From assembly GCA_910586765.1 (NCBI GenBank), contig CAJUJJ010000013.1, positions 15,030 through 79,029 on the forward strand: 64,000 nucleotides of DNA, given 5' to 3'. The stretch comes from an uncultured Clostridia bacterium (GTDB lineage Bacteria; Bacillota; Clostridia; Lachnospirales; Anaerotignaceae). Below, one piece after another: positions 9,660-17,546 of this stretch; the stretch's first letter is position 1, and the number at the start of each line of letters is the position of its first letter. A program made the translations under genes and the position numbers. The notes below the pieces were generated by a model that made no database searches, was not told the origin of the DNA, and saw nothing but the letters and a program-made list of their open reading frames with translations.

Positions 9660-9685
9660 AAAGGGTATATTGTATACCCTTTTTA
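9659..9685. terminator. Bidirectional terminator
   Basis: The inverted repeat AAGGGTATA / TATACCCTT (9661-9669 and 9673-9681, loop TTG) has A-rich and T-rich flanks, so it can end both the plus-strand darA operon and the minus-strand mtnN. Confidence 0.85.
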
Positions 9686-9698
9686 TTTGCTAGTTATT

Positions 9699-10400
9699 TT
9701 ATGCCATCATCTCAATCATTTTTTCTAATAATTCGCTGGAATTTGCAGAAGCAATTTTTACAAACTGTTCATAAGCAATATGTGCTTTATCTTCTGCATC
9801 ATCTGATATAGAACGTATAATAACAAAAGGAATTTGATTGAGATAACAAGCATGAGCAATAGCTGCTCCTTCCATTTCAGCACAATATCCTTGTACAGTA
9901 TCCCATATTTTTTGTTTTCCTTGTGGTGTACTTATAAATTGGTCGCCACTGGCAATTCTTCCTAAAAATATTTTTGCTTTTGATGTCAATGCCATACTAC
10001 ATTTTTGTGCCAATTCTATCAATGTTTTATCTGCTTTGAAATAACTTTCCTCCATACGTGGAATAATACCAACAGGGTCACCAAAAACAGATGTATCCAT
10101 ATCGTGTTGTACAGCATCTTTTGAAATCACAATATCTCCTATAGACAACTCTTTATAAACAGCTCCTGCTACACCTACATTAATGACACAATCTACAGCA
10201 AAACGGTCAATTAATATTTGTGTACAAAGTGCAGCGTTTACTTTGCCTATACCACTTTTAACGAATACTACTTTTTTATCATGTAACATACCTTTATAAA
10301 ATGTTAAACCAATGATTTGTTCTGTATCTGTAATAATAGCTTTTTGTTGTAATAATGCAATTTCTTCTTCCATTGCACCAATAATACCAATATTTTGCAA
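9699..10400 (-). CDS. mtnN: 5'-methylthioadenosine/SAH nucleosidase
   Basis: A 233-residue MTA/SAH nucleosidase that cleaves adenine from methylthioadenosine and S-adenosylhomocysteine, serving methionine salvage and relieving inhibition of methyltransferases. Family motifs are IGIIGAMEEEI at the N-terminus, VINVGVAGA, CAEMEGAAIAH (substrate-binding Met-Glu) and RSISDDAED with the catalytic Asp. The start is TTG at 10400, 7 nt after GAGGAG. It is monocistronic and ends at the shared terminator. Confidence 0.95.
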   Translation of the reverse strand: MQNIGIIGAMEEEIALLQQKAIITDTEQIIGLTFYKGMLHDKKVVFVKSGIGKVNAALCTQILIDRFAVDCVINVGVAGAVYKELSIGDIVISKDAVQHDMDTSVFGDPVGIIPRMEESYFKADKTLIELAQKCSMALTSKAKIFLGRIASGDQFISTPQGKQKIWDTVQGYCAEMEGAAIAHACYLNQIPFVIIRSISDDAEDKAHIAYEQFVKIASANSSELLEKMIEMMA

Positions 10401-10530
10401 TTTTATTCTCCTCTCATATGTGATAAAAATATATTAAAAACTTCTTTATTTTAACATATATTTATGCTACCATACAATACATAAAACTTATTATATAAAG
10501 AAATAAAACAATATAGGGAGGATATTTTAA

Positions 10531-11010
10531 ATGCAAAATATAATCTGTTTTCATAATCCCGATGAAATAAATGGTTACTTGAGTAATTGGTTTTTGTCAG
10601 ATTTTAAAAAAGATGATGTTTTATTTTCTTCTATGGAGCAATATATGATGTATCAAAAAGCTAAATTATTTCAAGACAATGGTGTTGCTTCAAAAATATT
10701 AAATACATCAGATGCGGGCAAAATAAAAGCATTAGGACGTTCTGTCAAAAATTACAATGATATTATTTGGAATGGTGTAAGACAAATTATTGTTTATGAG
10801 GGACTGTTTGAAAAATTTCGTCAAAATGAGGAACTCAAAAAAAAATTAATTGAAACAGAAAATGCTGTTTTAGCAGAATGTGCTGTACAAGACAAAATTT
10901 GGGGTATTGGACTATCTATGAAAAATGAAAATCGTTTTGATATGACACAATGGAAAGGTCAAAATCTGTTAGGCTTTTCTATTATGACAGTAAGAAAAGC
11001 ATTGTCATAA
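10531..11010 (+). CDS. NADAR-family protein (YbiA-like)
   Basis: A 159-residue NADAR-domain protein. Family members include YbiA, an N-glycosidase acting on riboflavin-pathway intermediates, and enzymes that remove ADP-ribose from DNA. The pattern NWFLSDFKKDDVLFSSMEQY, QKAKLFQD, and the C-terminal WGIGLSM and GQNLLGFSIMTVR match. The ATG follows AGGGAGG. No DarT-like toxin is adjacent, so a role as an immunity partner is not supported locally. The C26 peptidase gene starts 70 bp downstream. Confidence 0.88.
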   Translation: MQNIICFHNPDEINGYLSNWFLSDFKKDDVLFSSMEQYMMYQKAKLFQDNGVASKILNTSDAGKIKALGRSVKNYNDIIWNGVRQIIVYEGLFEKFRQNEELKKKLIETENAVLAECAVQDKIWGIGLSMKNENRFDMTQWKGQNLLGFSIMTVRKALS

Positions 11011-11080
11011 TTTTGGTAAAAGTGATAAATATTCCTTTTTCAGCGTATGTATAAAATCATAACAAAAAGGGGGAAACCAT

Positions 11081-11785
11081 ATGAAACCAATTATAGCTAT
11101 TACACCAGATTATAGTTATGAATTACAAAAATACACACTATCTCAACAATATATTGATGCAGTCAAAAAAGCTGGAGGCTATCCTATTACTATATTTGAT
11201 ACAAACGACTTTTGCGATAGTATAGATGGTATTCTATTCACAGGTGGAGGAGATGTAAACCCTCTTTTATTTGGGGAGCAACCCATTATTGATAATGGCG
11301 AAATTTGTCCTATGAGAGATGATTTTGAATTCAAATTATGTCAATGGGGATTTTATAAAAAATTACCTATGTTAGGCATTTGCAGAGGTATGCAAATTTT
11401 TTGTTTATGTAATGGCGGCAGTATTTATCAAGACATTTATACACAAACAAATACCAATATAAAACATATTCAAAAAGCCCCTCGTTTTGAAGCCACACAT
11501 ACTATAGATATTACAGAAAATAGTATATTACACCATATTGCTCAGCAAAAAAGCTGTACAGTAAATTCATTTCATCATCAAGCTGTAAAACAAGCAGGAA
11601 ATGATTTTATTGTTTCAGCAAAAAGTAAAGATGGTTTGATTGAAGCAATAGAACATAAAACATTGCCTTTTGTCATAGGAGTACAATGGCACCCTGAAGC
11701 TATGACACAATGTACTATACAACAAAAATTATTCCAAGCATTAATACAACAAGCAACAAAAACAAATAGGAACATATCAAATTAA
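11081..11785 (+). CDS. Gamma-glutamyl-GABA hydrolase family (C26) amidase
   Basis: A 234-residue class I glutamine-amidotransferase-like hydrolase of peptidase family C26 (PuuD-like). It has the oxyanion region LFTGGGDVNPLLFGE, the nucleophile elbow GICRGMQIF with the catalytic Cys, and GVQWHPEA with the catalytic His. Family members hydrolyse gamma-glutamyl compounds such as gamma-Glu-GABA in putrescine degradation. No other put genes are adjacent, so the substrate is open. Start ATG with AAAGGGGG; a terminator follows. Confidence 0.88.
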   Translation: MKPIIAITPDYSYELQKYTLSQQYIDAVKKAGGYPITIFDTNDFCDSIDGILFTGGGDVNPLLFGEQPIIDNGEICPMRDDFEFKLCQWGFYKKLPMLGICRGMQIFCLCNGGSIYQDIYTQTNTNIKHIQKAPRFEATHTIDITENSILHHIAQQKSCTVNSFHHQAVKQAGNDFIVSAKSKDGLIEAIEHKTLPFVIGVQWHPEAMTQCTIQQKLFQALIQQATKTNRNISN

Positions 11786-11789
11786 ATAA

Positions 11790-11817
11790 AAAGCCCTATT
11801 CTATGTAGGGCTTTCAT
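11790..11817. terminator. Intrinsic terminator
   Basis: AAAGCCCTA (11790-11798) pairs with TAGGGCTTT (11806-11814), followed by a T-rich stretch on plus; A-rich sequence before it lets it also end the minus-strand coiled-coil gene. Confidence 0.85.
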
Positions 11818-11821
11818 TTTA

Positions 11822-12286
11822 TTATCTAGCTTCTTTTAAAAGATTAATGTCATATGTGTGTGATATTAATGTTTTATCAACAGCGTTGTTTTTTAATTTT
11901 AATGATGTTATTTCTTTGCTTACATCATCAATTTTACTTTTTACTTCTTGTACATCTGTTTTTACTTCTTGTATTTCAGCTTTTAATTCTGTTCGTACTT
12001 CTTGTATTTCAGCTTTTAATTCTGTTTTTACTTCTTGTATTTCGGTTTTTAATTCTGTTCGTACTTCTTGTATTTCGGCTTTTAATTCTGTTCGTACTTC
12101 TTGTATTTCGGCTTTTAGTTCTGCTTGTACGTTGTCTATTTTGCTGCTTAAAATATTATGGCTATCTCTTATGATACTAATAGCTTCTTTCATGCTGTTA
12201 TTCACTTCTTCTTTCACAGCAACTTTAATTTCTTTTCTCATCTCCTCTATCAGCACTTTGCTAAGTTCTTTTAATTCGTCCGTCAT
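11822..12286 (-). CDS. Coiled-coil protein with 11-residue tandem repeats
   Basis: A 154-residue soluble protein that is almost entirely alpha-helical and charged. Its centre holds five near-identical 11-residue units (EIQEVRTELKA and variants), encoded by 33-bp tandem repeats at about 11956-12125. An 11-residue period is typical of right-handed or straight coiled coils rather than the 7-residue left-handed type. There are no membrane segments. The open frame extends to a TTG at 12295, but AAAGGA points to the ATG at 12286 (9-nt spacing). Function unknown; it resembles repeat proteins whose copy number varies between strains. Confidence 0.8.
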   Translation of the reverse strand: MTDELKELSKVLIEEMRKEIKVAVKEEVNNSMKEAISIIRDSHNILSSKIDNVQAELKAEIQEVRTELKAEIQEVRTELKTEIQEVKTELKAEIQEVRTELKAEIQEVKTDVQEVKSKIDDVSKEITSLKLKNNAVDKTLISHTYDINLLKEAR

Positions 12287-12364
12287 ATAAATCAATCCTT
12301 TCTTTTTTTATTATACCATATTTTTTTGTCGCTCGGTACAATAATATATTTGTATATTTTTATC

Positions 12365-12393
12365 TTGCGTATGATTTCACAATCATATATAAT
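12365..12393 (+). promoter_or_regulatory. Promoter of mscS-DUF951
   Basis: TTGCGT (12365-12370) and TATAAT (12388-12393) are separated by 17 bp. The spacer contains the dyad ATGATT-TCAC-AATCAT, which could be an operator. Transcription would begin near 12400. Confidence 0.65.
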
Positions 12394-12406
12394 AAGCGTG
12401 ATTGAT

Positions 12407-12523
12407 ATGGCAATAACAGCAGAATATAAAAACCAATCGTTAAAAAAAGGAAAAAGTTTAAATGTTTTTACAAATCGCATTATTAATGAAGTATTAGAAA
12501 GGAAAGGGAAATCATTTGAATGA
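12407..12523 (+). CDS. Possible 38-residue leader ORF before mscS
   Basis: An open frame for 38 hydrophilic residues (MAITAEYKNQSLKKGK...) whose last 8 nt overlap the mscS start. The amino-acid composition looks protein-like and the overlap would fit translational coupling. Against it, the ATG has no Shine-Dalgarno site and lies only about 7 nt from the predicted transcription start, so it would need leaderless translation. I do not recognise the sequence. It may simply be untranslated leader. Confidence 0.25.
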   Translation: MAITAEYKNQSLKKGKSLNVFTNRIINEVLERKGKSFE

Positions 12524-13361
12524 ATTATTATCATTATTTTCAGAAAAAAATATCGAAAAAATATTATCACTAGGTTATAAATTATTTTATTGTTTTGTTG
12601 TATTTGCTGTTTGTCTTTTTTTCATACAGTTAAGTCGAAAAGCAGTAAAACGTTTTTTAATGAAACAAGCTGAAAATAACAAAATGCCTGTTGATGAAAG
12701 AAAAGCAAATACTATTTATTCTATTGTATCTAGTATTATAAAATATCTGTTGTATTTTATTGCATTATGTACTATATTAACAGAATTAGGCATTGAAAAA
12801 AGTTCTTTGATTGCTATTGCGGGAGCTGGTTCTGTTGCCATTGGTTTAGGTGCTCAAAATGTCATACAGGATATGTTAGATGGTTTTTTTATACTCTTTG
12901 AAGACCATTTTGGTGTAGGCGACATCATAGAAATACAAGGGAAAACAGGTACTGTAGAAGCCATTACTATGAGAACTACTAAAATAAGAGATGCTAATGG
13001 TGCAGTGCATATTTTTCCTAATGGCTCTATTGGAAGCATTACAAATTACTGTAAAGACTATATCAATGCGATTGTAGATATTGATGTTGACTACAATGAA
13101 AATTTAGAAAATGTCATAACAATATTAAAAAATGAAATGGAAAAAACAAAAGATATGCCATATATTTTGGAAACACCTGAAATATTAGGTGTAACAGAAT
13201 TGGGAGCTTCTGCGGTAACAATACGTATTGTAGCGAAATGCCAAGTAAAACAAAATTGGGGTGTAGAAAGAGAACTTCGTTTACGTATCAAAAACAGATT
13301 AGATAGAGAAAATATTACAATACCATTTCCACAAACAACCGTGCATATGCAAAGAGAATAA
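12516..13361 (+). CDS. Small-conductance mechanosensitive channel (MscS family)
   Basis: A 281-residue MscS-type channel that opens on membrane tension to release solutes after osmotic downshock. Transmembrane segments are at about residues 17-42, 66-88 and the pore-lining helix 94-120, with the family's Gly/Ala-rich AIAGAGSVAIGLGAQNVIQD. The beta-domain segment FGVGDIIEIQGKTGTVEAI follows. The start is TTG at 12516, 7 nt after AAAGGG. DUF951 is 15 bp downstream, a pairing common in Firmicutes. Confidence 0.93.
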   Translation: MNELLSLFSEKNIEKILSLGYKLFYCFVVFAVCLFFIQLSRKAVKRFLMKQAENNKMPVDERKANTIYSIVSSIIKYLLYFIALCTILTELGIEKSSLIAIAGAGSVAIGLGAQNVIQDMLDGFFILFEDHFGVGDIIEIQGKTGTVEAITMRTTKIRDANGAVHIFPNGSIGSITNYCKDYINAIVDIDVDYNENLENVITILKNEMEKTKDMPYILETPEILGVTELGASAVTIRIVAKCQVKQNWGVERELRLRIKNRLDRENITIPFPQTTVHMQRE

Positions 13362-13376
13362 GAGGAGTGATAAAAA

Positions 13377-13568
13377 ATGAATTTTTCAATAGGTGATAAA
13401 GTGCAAATGAAAAAACAACACCCTTGCGGTGGTAATGAATGGGAAATATTGCGAACAGGTATTGACTTTAGAATAAAATGTTGTAAATGTGGTCATCTTG
13501 TTATGTTGCCTAGACAAAAATTTGAAAAAGGCGTTAAAAAAATATTAGAGCAAAAACAAAGTGATTGA
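13377..13568 (+). CDS. DUF951 zinc-ribbon-like protein
   Basis: A 63-residue protein of the DUF951 family, found next to mscS in many Firmicutes. It begins FSIGDKVQMKKQHPCGGNEW and has a CCKCGH knuckle (residues around 38-43) which, with the Cys in HPCGG, could bind zinc. ATG with GAGGAG. Role unknown; cotranscribed with mscS and followed at once by a hairpin. Confidence 0.9.
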   Translation: MNFSIGDKVQMKKQHPCGGNEWEILRTGIDFRIKCCKCGHLVMLPRQKFEKGVKKILEQKQSD

Positions 13569-13592
13569 GGAAGTTTCCTCAATCACTTACTA
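13560..13592 (+). terminator. Terminator hairpin after DUF951
   Basis: AGTGATTGAGGAA (13560-13572) pairs with TTCCTCAATCACT (13575-13587), a 13-bp stem with a tiny loop. The following T-tract is weak. The hairpin overlaps the last codons of the convergent nucleotidyltransferase gene. Confidence 0.65.
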
Positions 13593-14229
13593 TAATATTG
13601 CTTGCCCAATTCATTAAATTAATGGTATCACTCACTAAATTCTGCTGTAAAAATTCACGCTGTAAAGCAGAAAGTATAAAAACATCTTTTTCAGAAGTTA
13701 TTGTTAATAATTCTTTTTTTGTTTTATTGTATATTCCTGTCTCTAAAAAATATTTTGCCTGTAATACAAATACAGCAGATTTATAAAGTGCTTTGCATAT
13801 CTCCACACTTTTTTCATGAAGCATATTGTGACAAGCCGTATGATATATTGTACAAACTCCTGTTTTTACAGCTTCTTTTATTTTTTCCGTTGTAATGAGT
13901 GGCAATAGGTAATCCAATGTTCCAAATATAGGAGTAGTATCATAATAAAATTGAAACAATTCAGACGCTGTCCAATGTAATAACTCTTGTTTGCCTGAAA
14001 CAAAACCACAAAGTTTTTCTCTGAAAGGCAGTTCATCAATCATATTGTTGTATTTTAATAACTGTTCTGTTTCTAAGCTTTCAAATATTACTACAATATC
14101 AATATCACTATTTTCTGTTGCTTCTCCTCGTCCGTAGCTACCCTGTATACCAAAAAAGAATATCTCATTTTTAAATATTTTTTCTAATTTTTGCTGAAAC
14201 AAATTCAAATATTGTTGTATTTCTATCAC
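13579..14229 (-). CDS. Nucleotidyltransferase-domain protein
   Basis: A 216-residue protein with an N-terminal minimal nucleotidyltransferase domain: GSYGRGEATENSDIDIVVI at about residues 30-48 gives the GS motif and the DxD metal ligands. The C-terminal half is all helical and resembles the HEPN/KNTase-C domain that follows this fold in aminoglycoside nucleotidyltransferases. It may modify a small molecule or another macromolecule; substrate unknown. GTG start 9 nt after AGGAGG. It lies 13 bp after pgeF in the same direction. No separate HEPN partner gene is present. Confidence 0.8.
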   Translation of the reverse strand: MIEIQQYLNLFQQKLEKIFKNEIFFFGIQGSYGRGEATENSDIDIVVIFESLETEQLLKYNNMIDELPFREKLCGFVSGKQELLHWTASELFQFYYDTTPIFGTLDYLLPLITTEKIKEAVKTGVCTIYHTACHNMLHEKSVEICKALYKSAVFVLQAKYFLETGIYNKTKKELLTITSEKDVFILSALQREFLQQNLVSDTINLMNWASNIIVSD

Positions 14230-14242
14230 AATAAATCACCTC

Positions 14243-15049
14243 CTATTTTAATGCAATAATGCCTGCCATATTTCCTCTTTCATTTCCCATTACTCTATGA
14301 GAATAAAACAAATCTGTATGACACATTGTACAGATTTTAGACAACTCAATATTTTTTTGTTGTACACCACAGTTTATTAATATTCGTCTGTTTGTTTCCC
14401 ATAAATCAATTTTATATCTTTCTGGTACAGTATCATTTATAATAACATCATCTGCAAATTCCAATTTTTGACGAAATTCTTTTACAACAGGGTCATCTAC
14501 TTGAAAACAGCATTGTCCTATAGAAGGTCCAATCCCTGCAATAATATCTTTAGCATTTGTACCATAGTTTTGCGTCATTTTTTCAATGGCTTTTTGTGCA
14601 ATGCTATTGACGGTACCTCTCCAACCAGCGTGTACTGCACCAACAGCTTTATTAATAGGGTCTAAAAGCAATATTGGCGTGCAATCTGCTGAAAATACTG
14701 TCAACTGTATTTCTGGGATATTTGTAATTAATCCATCTGTATCTTTTATGACACTTTTTTTTGTTACTCCCATGCCTCTGTCTTGTTCTGTTACCACTCT
14801 AATATTTGTAGTATGTGTTTGATGACAAAGTACAAAGCTATTTTTATCAAAACCAAGTGCATCACAAACAATATCATAATTTTGTAATACTTTTTCTCTT
14901 TGTTCTCCTCTTGTAAAACTCATATTTAATTCTGCATAAACGCCTGTACTTACACCTCCTATACGTGTGGTGATACAATGTTTTACCATATTTGTATTTT
15001 CTAAATTCTCAAATGTAATATATTTTAAATTATTTTTTTGACAAATCAT
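14243..15049 (-). CDS. pgeF: Peptidoglycan editing factor PgeF (YfiH/laccase-domain)
   Basis: A 268-residue protein of the YfiH/YlmD family (multicopper polyphenol oxidase-like fold). E. coli PgeF acts on misincorporated residues in peptidoglycan precursors; other members bind zinc and cleave purine nucleosides. The metal-site motifs are HQTHTTNIR, FSADCTPILLLD and AVHAGWRGTV. ATG after AGGAG. It sits 9 bp after the RNase HII-YraN gene and 13 bp before the nucleotidyltransferase gene, forming a three-gene unit. Confidence 0.92.
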   Translation of the reverse strand: MICQKNNLKYITFENLENTNMVKHCITTRIGGVSTGVYAELNMSFTRGEQREKVLQNYDIVCDALGFDKNSFVLCHQTHTTNIRVVTEQDRGMGVTKKSVIKDTDGLITNIPEIQLTVFSADCTPILLLDPINKAVGAVHAGWRGTVNSIAQKAIEKMTQNYGTNAKDIIAGIGPSIGQCCFQVDDPVVKEFRQKLEFADDVIINDTVPERYKIDLWETNRRILINCGVQQKNIELSKICTMCHTDLFYSHRVMGNERGNMAGIIALK

Positions 15050-15058
15050 ATTTTTCTC

Positions 15059-16201
15059 CTATTCTAGCCAAAAGGCATTTTCTATGTAACGAAAATAATA
15101 TTTGTTCTGTTTTTCCAATATTTCTGCTACATCAAAACGCATATCAAAATCTATAATATTATTTTCTGATATATAATATTTTGCTGTTTGAGCAATTCGT
15201 TTTTGTTTTTGTTGTGTAACTGCCTCACAAGGCTGACCATTTATTTCTGTTTGACGAAGTTTTACTTCAGTAAATACAATAGTGTTTTGTTTTTGTGCTA
15301 TAATGTCAATTTCGCCACATTCACGGCGGAAATTTCTTTCTAATATTGTGTAACCTGCTTTTTGCATTTCTTTTACTGCTAAGAGTTCTCCTTTTGTGCC
15401 TTTTGCCCTATTATATGATTTTATTTCATTTTGCTCTGTAGAAATAATATTTTTTACAAATGTTTTTCTATGTATCGCACAAATACCATACTGTTTTATT
15501 GCCTGTATATGTTCTTGTGAACCATAACCTTTATTTCTTTCAAAACCATATTGTGTATACAATTTTGAAAATTCTTCCATAATAGCATCTCTTGTTACTT
15601 TTGCAACAATACTTGCTGCTGCAATAGAAATACTTTTGCCATCGCCGCCTATAATGCCCTTTTGAGGTATTGTAATATGGGGAATGTGTACAGCATCTGC
15701 TAATACAAATTCTGGTGTAACAGAAAGTTTATTTATTGCTTCTTTCATAGCTTCATAAGTTGCCTGCAATATATTTATTTCATCAATACGTTGTGCTGAT
15801 ACAATACCTATACCATAACTAATTGCCTTTTCACATATCACATGATATAACTGTTGTCTTTTTTTCGCTGAAAGTTTTTTTGAGTCATTCACACCTTCTA
15901 TTTTACAATTTTCAGGAAGTATTACCGCAGCTGTTACGACTGGACCAGCAAGGGGCCCTCTACCTACTTCATCAATTCCTGCAACAATATGATAGCCTTT
16001 TTGATAACATTCTTTTTCAAATGTCAACATAGTATCTAAACGTAACTGCTCTTTTTGATAAGCCTCTATTTTTTTTTGATATTGGCAAATGACATTTTGT
16101 ACTCCTTTTCTTGTGTCATTACAATATAGATTAATAAGAGCAGATATGTCTTGTATTGATGCAGATAAAAATTTCGATTTAATTTCGCTTATGCTTTCCA
16201 C
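15059..16201 (-). CDS. rnhB: RNase HII fused to YraN/UPF0102 nuclease-like domain
   Basis: A single 380-residue frame combining two proteins that are usually separate. Residues about 70-258 are RNase HII, which nicks at ribonucleotides in DNA: GIDEVGRGPLAGP carries D77 and E78, LADAV carries D169, and TRDAIM carries D205. Residues about 265-380 are a YraN (UPF0102) domain with the restriction-endonuclease-like motif CGEIDII...TEVK (295-314). Both active sites look intact. Residues 1-65 form an extra helical N-terminus. The linker is about 10 residues with no stop or frameshift sign. GTG start 7 nt after AGGAGG. Confidence 0.93.
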   Translation of the reverse strand: MESISEIKSKFLSASIQDISALINLYCNDTRKGVQNVICQYQKKIEAYQKEQLRLDTMLTFEKECYQKGYHIVAGIDEVGRGPLAGPVVTAAVILPENCKIEGVNDSKKLSAKKRQQLYHVICEKAISYGIGIVSAQRIDEINILQATYEAMKEAINKLSVTPEFVLADAVHIPHITIPQKGIIGGDGKSISIAAASIVAKVTRDAIMEEFSKLYTQYGFERNKGYGSQEHIQAIKQYGICAIHRKTFVKNIISTEQNEIKSYNRAKGTKGELLAVKEMQKAGYTILERNFRRECGEIDIIAQKQNTIVFTEVKLRQTEINGQPCEAVTQQKQKRIAQTAKYYISENNIIDFDMRFDVAEILEKQNKYYFRYIENAFWLE

Positions 16202-16318
16202 ATAGATACCTCCTTTTACATAAATTATTTTGCTTTAATAGTATATCACATATTTGATTTCTAAAAAATAGCAAGCACTATCATTTTTAAAATGACAGTG
16301 AATTTTCACAAAAATATA

Positions 16319-16349
16319 TTGACTTAAAGTGCACTCTAAGTAGTATAAT
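16319..16349 (+). promoter_or_regulatory. MerR/NmlR-type promoter with operator in a 19-bp spacer
   Basis: TTGACT (16319-16324) and TATAAT (16344-16349) are separated by 19 bp instead of 17. The spacer is filled by the dyad CTTAAAG-TGCA-CTCTAAG (16323-16340). Long spacers with a dyad between -35 and -10 are the hallmark of MerR-family activators, and the half-sites match the CTTAAAG-N4-CTTTAAG site known for NmlR/AdhR-like regulators of aldehyde stress. It drives the aldo/keto reductase and FMN reductase genes. No MerR gene is in the window. Confidence 0.8.
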
Positions 16350-16394
16350 TATTGTACTATGGTAAAAAAGAATTTATACAAAGGAGGGAATATT

Positions 16395-17525
16395 GTGGTT
16401 TATAAAAATTTTAAACAATTAAAATTGTCAGCACTTGGTATGGGTTCTATGCGTTTGCCTTTGATAGAAGGAAATAATGCAAAAATAGACGAGCAAAAAG
16501 CAACAGAAATGGTTGCTTATGCTATGGAAAATGGTATTAATTATTATGACACTGCTTGGGGTTATCATGACGGAAATTCAGAAATTGTAATGGGAAATAT
16601 ACTAAGTAAATATCCTCGTGAAAAATATTATTTGGCAACAAAATTTCCAGGCTATGATGTTTCTAATATGGATAAAGTAGAAGAAATTTTTGAAAAACAG
16701 CTTGAAAAATGTAAAGTAGACTATTTTGATTTTTACTTATTTCATAATGTATGTGAATTAAATATTGAACAATACCTTGATGAAAAATATAAAATACATG
16801 AATATCTTATGAAACAAAAACAAAATGGTAGAATTCGTCATTTAGGATTTTCTGTGCATGGCAGCTACGATGTTATGAAACGCTTTTTAGAAAAATATAG
16901 AAAAGATATGGAATTTTGTCAAATACAATTAAATTACATAGATTTTTCATTTCAGCACGCTAATGACAAAATAGAACTTTTAAAACAATATCATATTCCA
17001 GTTTGGGTAATGGAACCTCTTAGAGGAGGCAAACTGTGTAAACTTAGTGAAAATGATACAGAAACATTGAAACAACTCCGAAAAGAAGCAGATGCTACAG
17101 AATGGGCATTTCGCTTTTTACAAACAATACCAGAAGTGACAATGATACTTTCTGGTATGTCCTCTTTGGAACAAGTAAAACAAAATATAGAAATATTCCA
17201 AACAGAAAAGCCACTTAATAAAACAGAAAAACAAACACTGTTTACTATTGCTGATGGTATGCTAAATGGAAAATTACCTTGTACTTCTTGTCGTTACTGT
17301 ACAACGCACTGTCCTCAGCAATTAGATATTCCTCGCCTTTTAGAACTCTATAATGAACATCGTTTTACAGGAGGAGGATTTATAGCCCCTATGGTAGTGG
17401 GAACACTTCCAGAAGAAAAACGTCCTAGTGCTTGCATAGGCTGTAAAAGCTGTGAAGCAGTTTGTCCTCAGCAAATTAAAATATCAGAAGCACTTGCAGA
17501 TTTTTCAGCAAAATTAAAATCATAA
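16395..17525 (+). CDS. Aldo/keto reductase with C-terminal 4Fe-4S domain
   Basis: A 376-residue aldo/keto reductase common in anaerobes. The barrel shows the catalytic set DTAWGYHDGNSE (Asp, Tyr), ATKFPG (Lys) and LFHNV (His). After about residue 290 come two ferredoxin-like cysteine clusters, CTSCRYCTTHCPQQ and CIGCKSCEAVCPQQ. An ATG 12 codons upstream (16359) sits almost at the predicted transcription start; AAGGAGG at 16381-16387 points instead to the GTG at 16395. Its MerR-type promoter suggests a role against reactive carbonyls or electrophiles; that role is inferred. Confidence 0.9.
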   Translation: MVYKNFKQLKLSALGMGSMRLPLIEGNNAKIDEQKATEMVAYAMENGINYYDTAWGYHDGNSEIVMGNILSKYPREKYYLATKFPGYDVSNMDKVEEIFEKQLEKCKVDYFDFYLFHNVCELNIEQYLDEKYKIHEYLMKQKQNGRIRHLGFSVHGSYDVMKRFLEKYRKDMEFCQIQLNYIDFSFQHANDKIELLKQYHIPVWVMEPLRGGKLCKLSENDTETLKQLRKEADATEWAFRFLQTIPEVTMILSGMSSLEQVKQNIEIFQTEKPLNKTEKQTLFTIADGMLNGKLPCTSCRYCTTHCPQQLDIPRLLELYNEHRFTGGGFIAPMVVGTLPEEKRPSACIGCKSCEAVCPQQIKISEALADFSAKLKS

Positions 17526-17546
17526 TAATATAAAGGAGATAAAAAA

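Noticed and set aside
10531..11010. NADAR protein as antitoxin of a DarT-like toxin
   Set aside because: Neither neighbour resembles an ADP-ribosyltransferase; the flanking genes are mtnN and a C26 peptidase.
11847..12290. A 147-residue open frame on plus opposite the coiled-coil gene
   Set aside because: It is the complement of the 33-bp repeats, low complexity, without a start signal; the minus frame has AAAGGA-ATG and a terminator.
13579..14229. MNT-HEPN toxin-antitoxin pair
   Set aside because: There is one protein only, with the helical domain on the same chain, placed in an operon with pgeF and rnhB.
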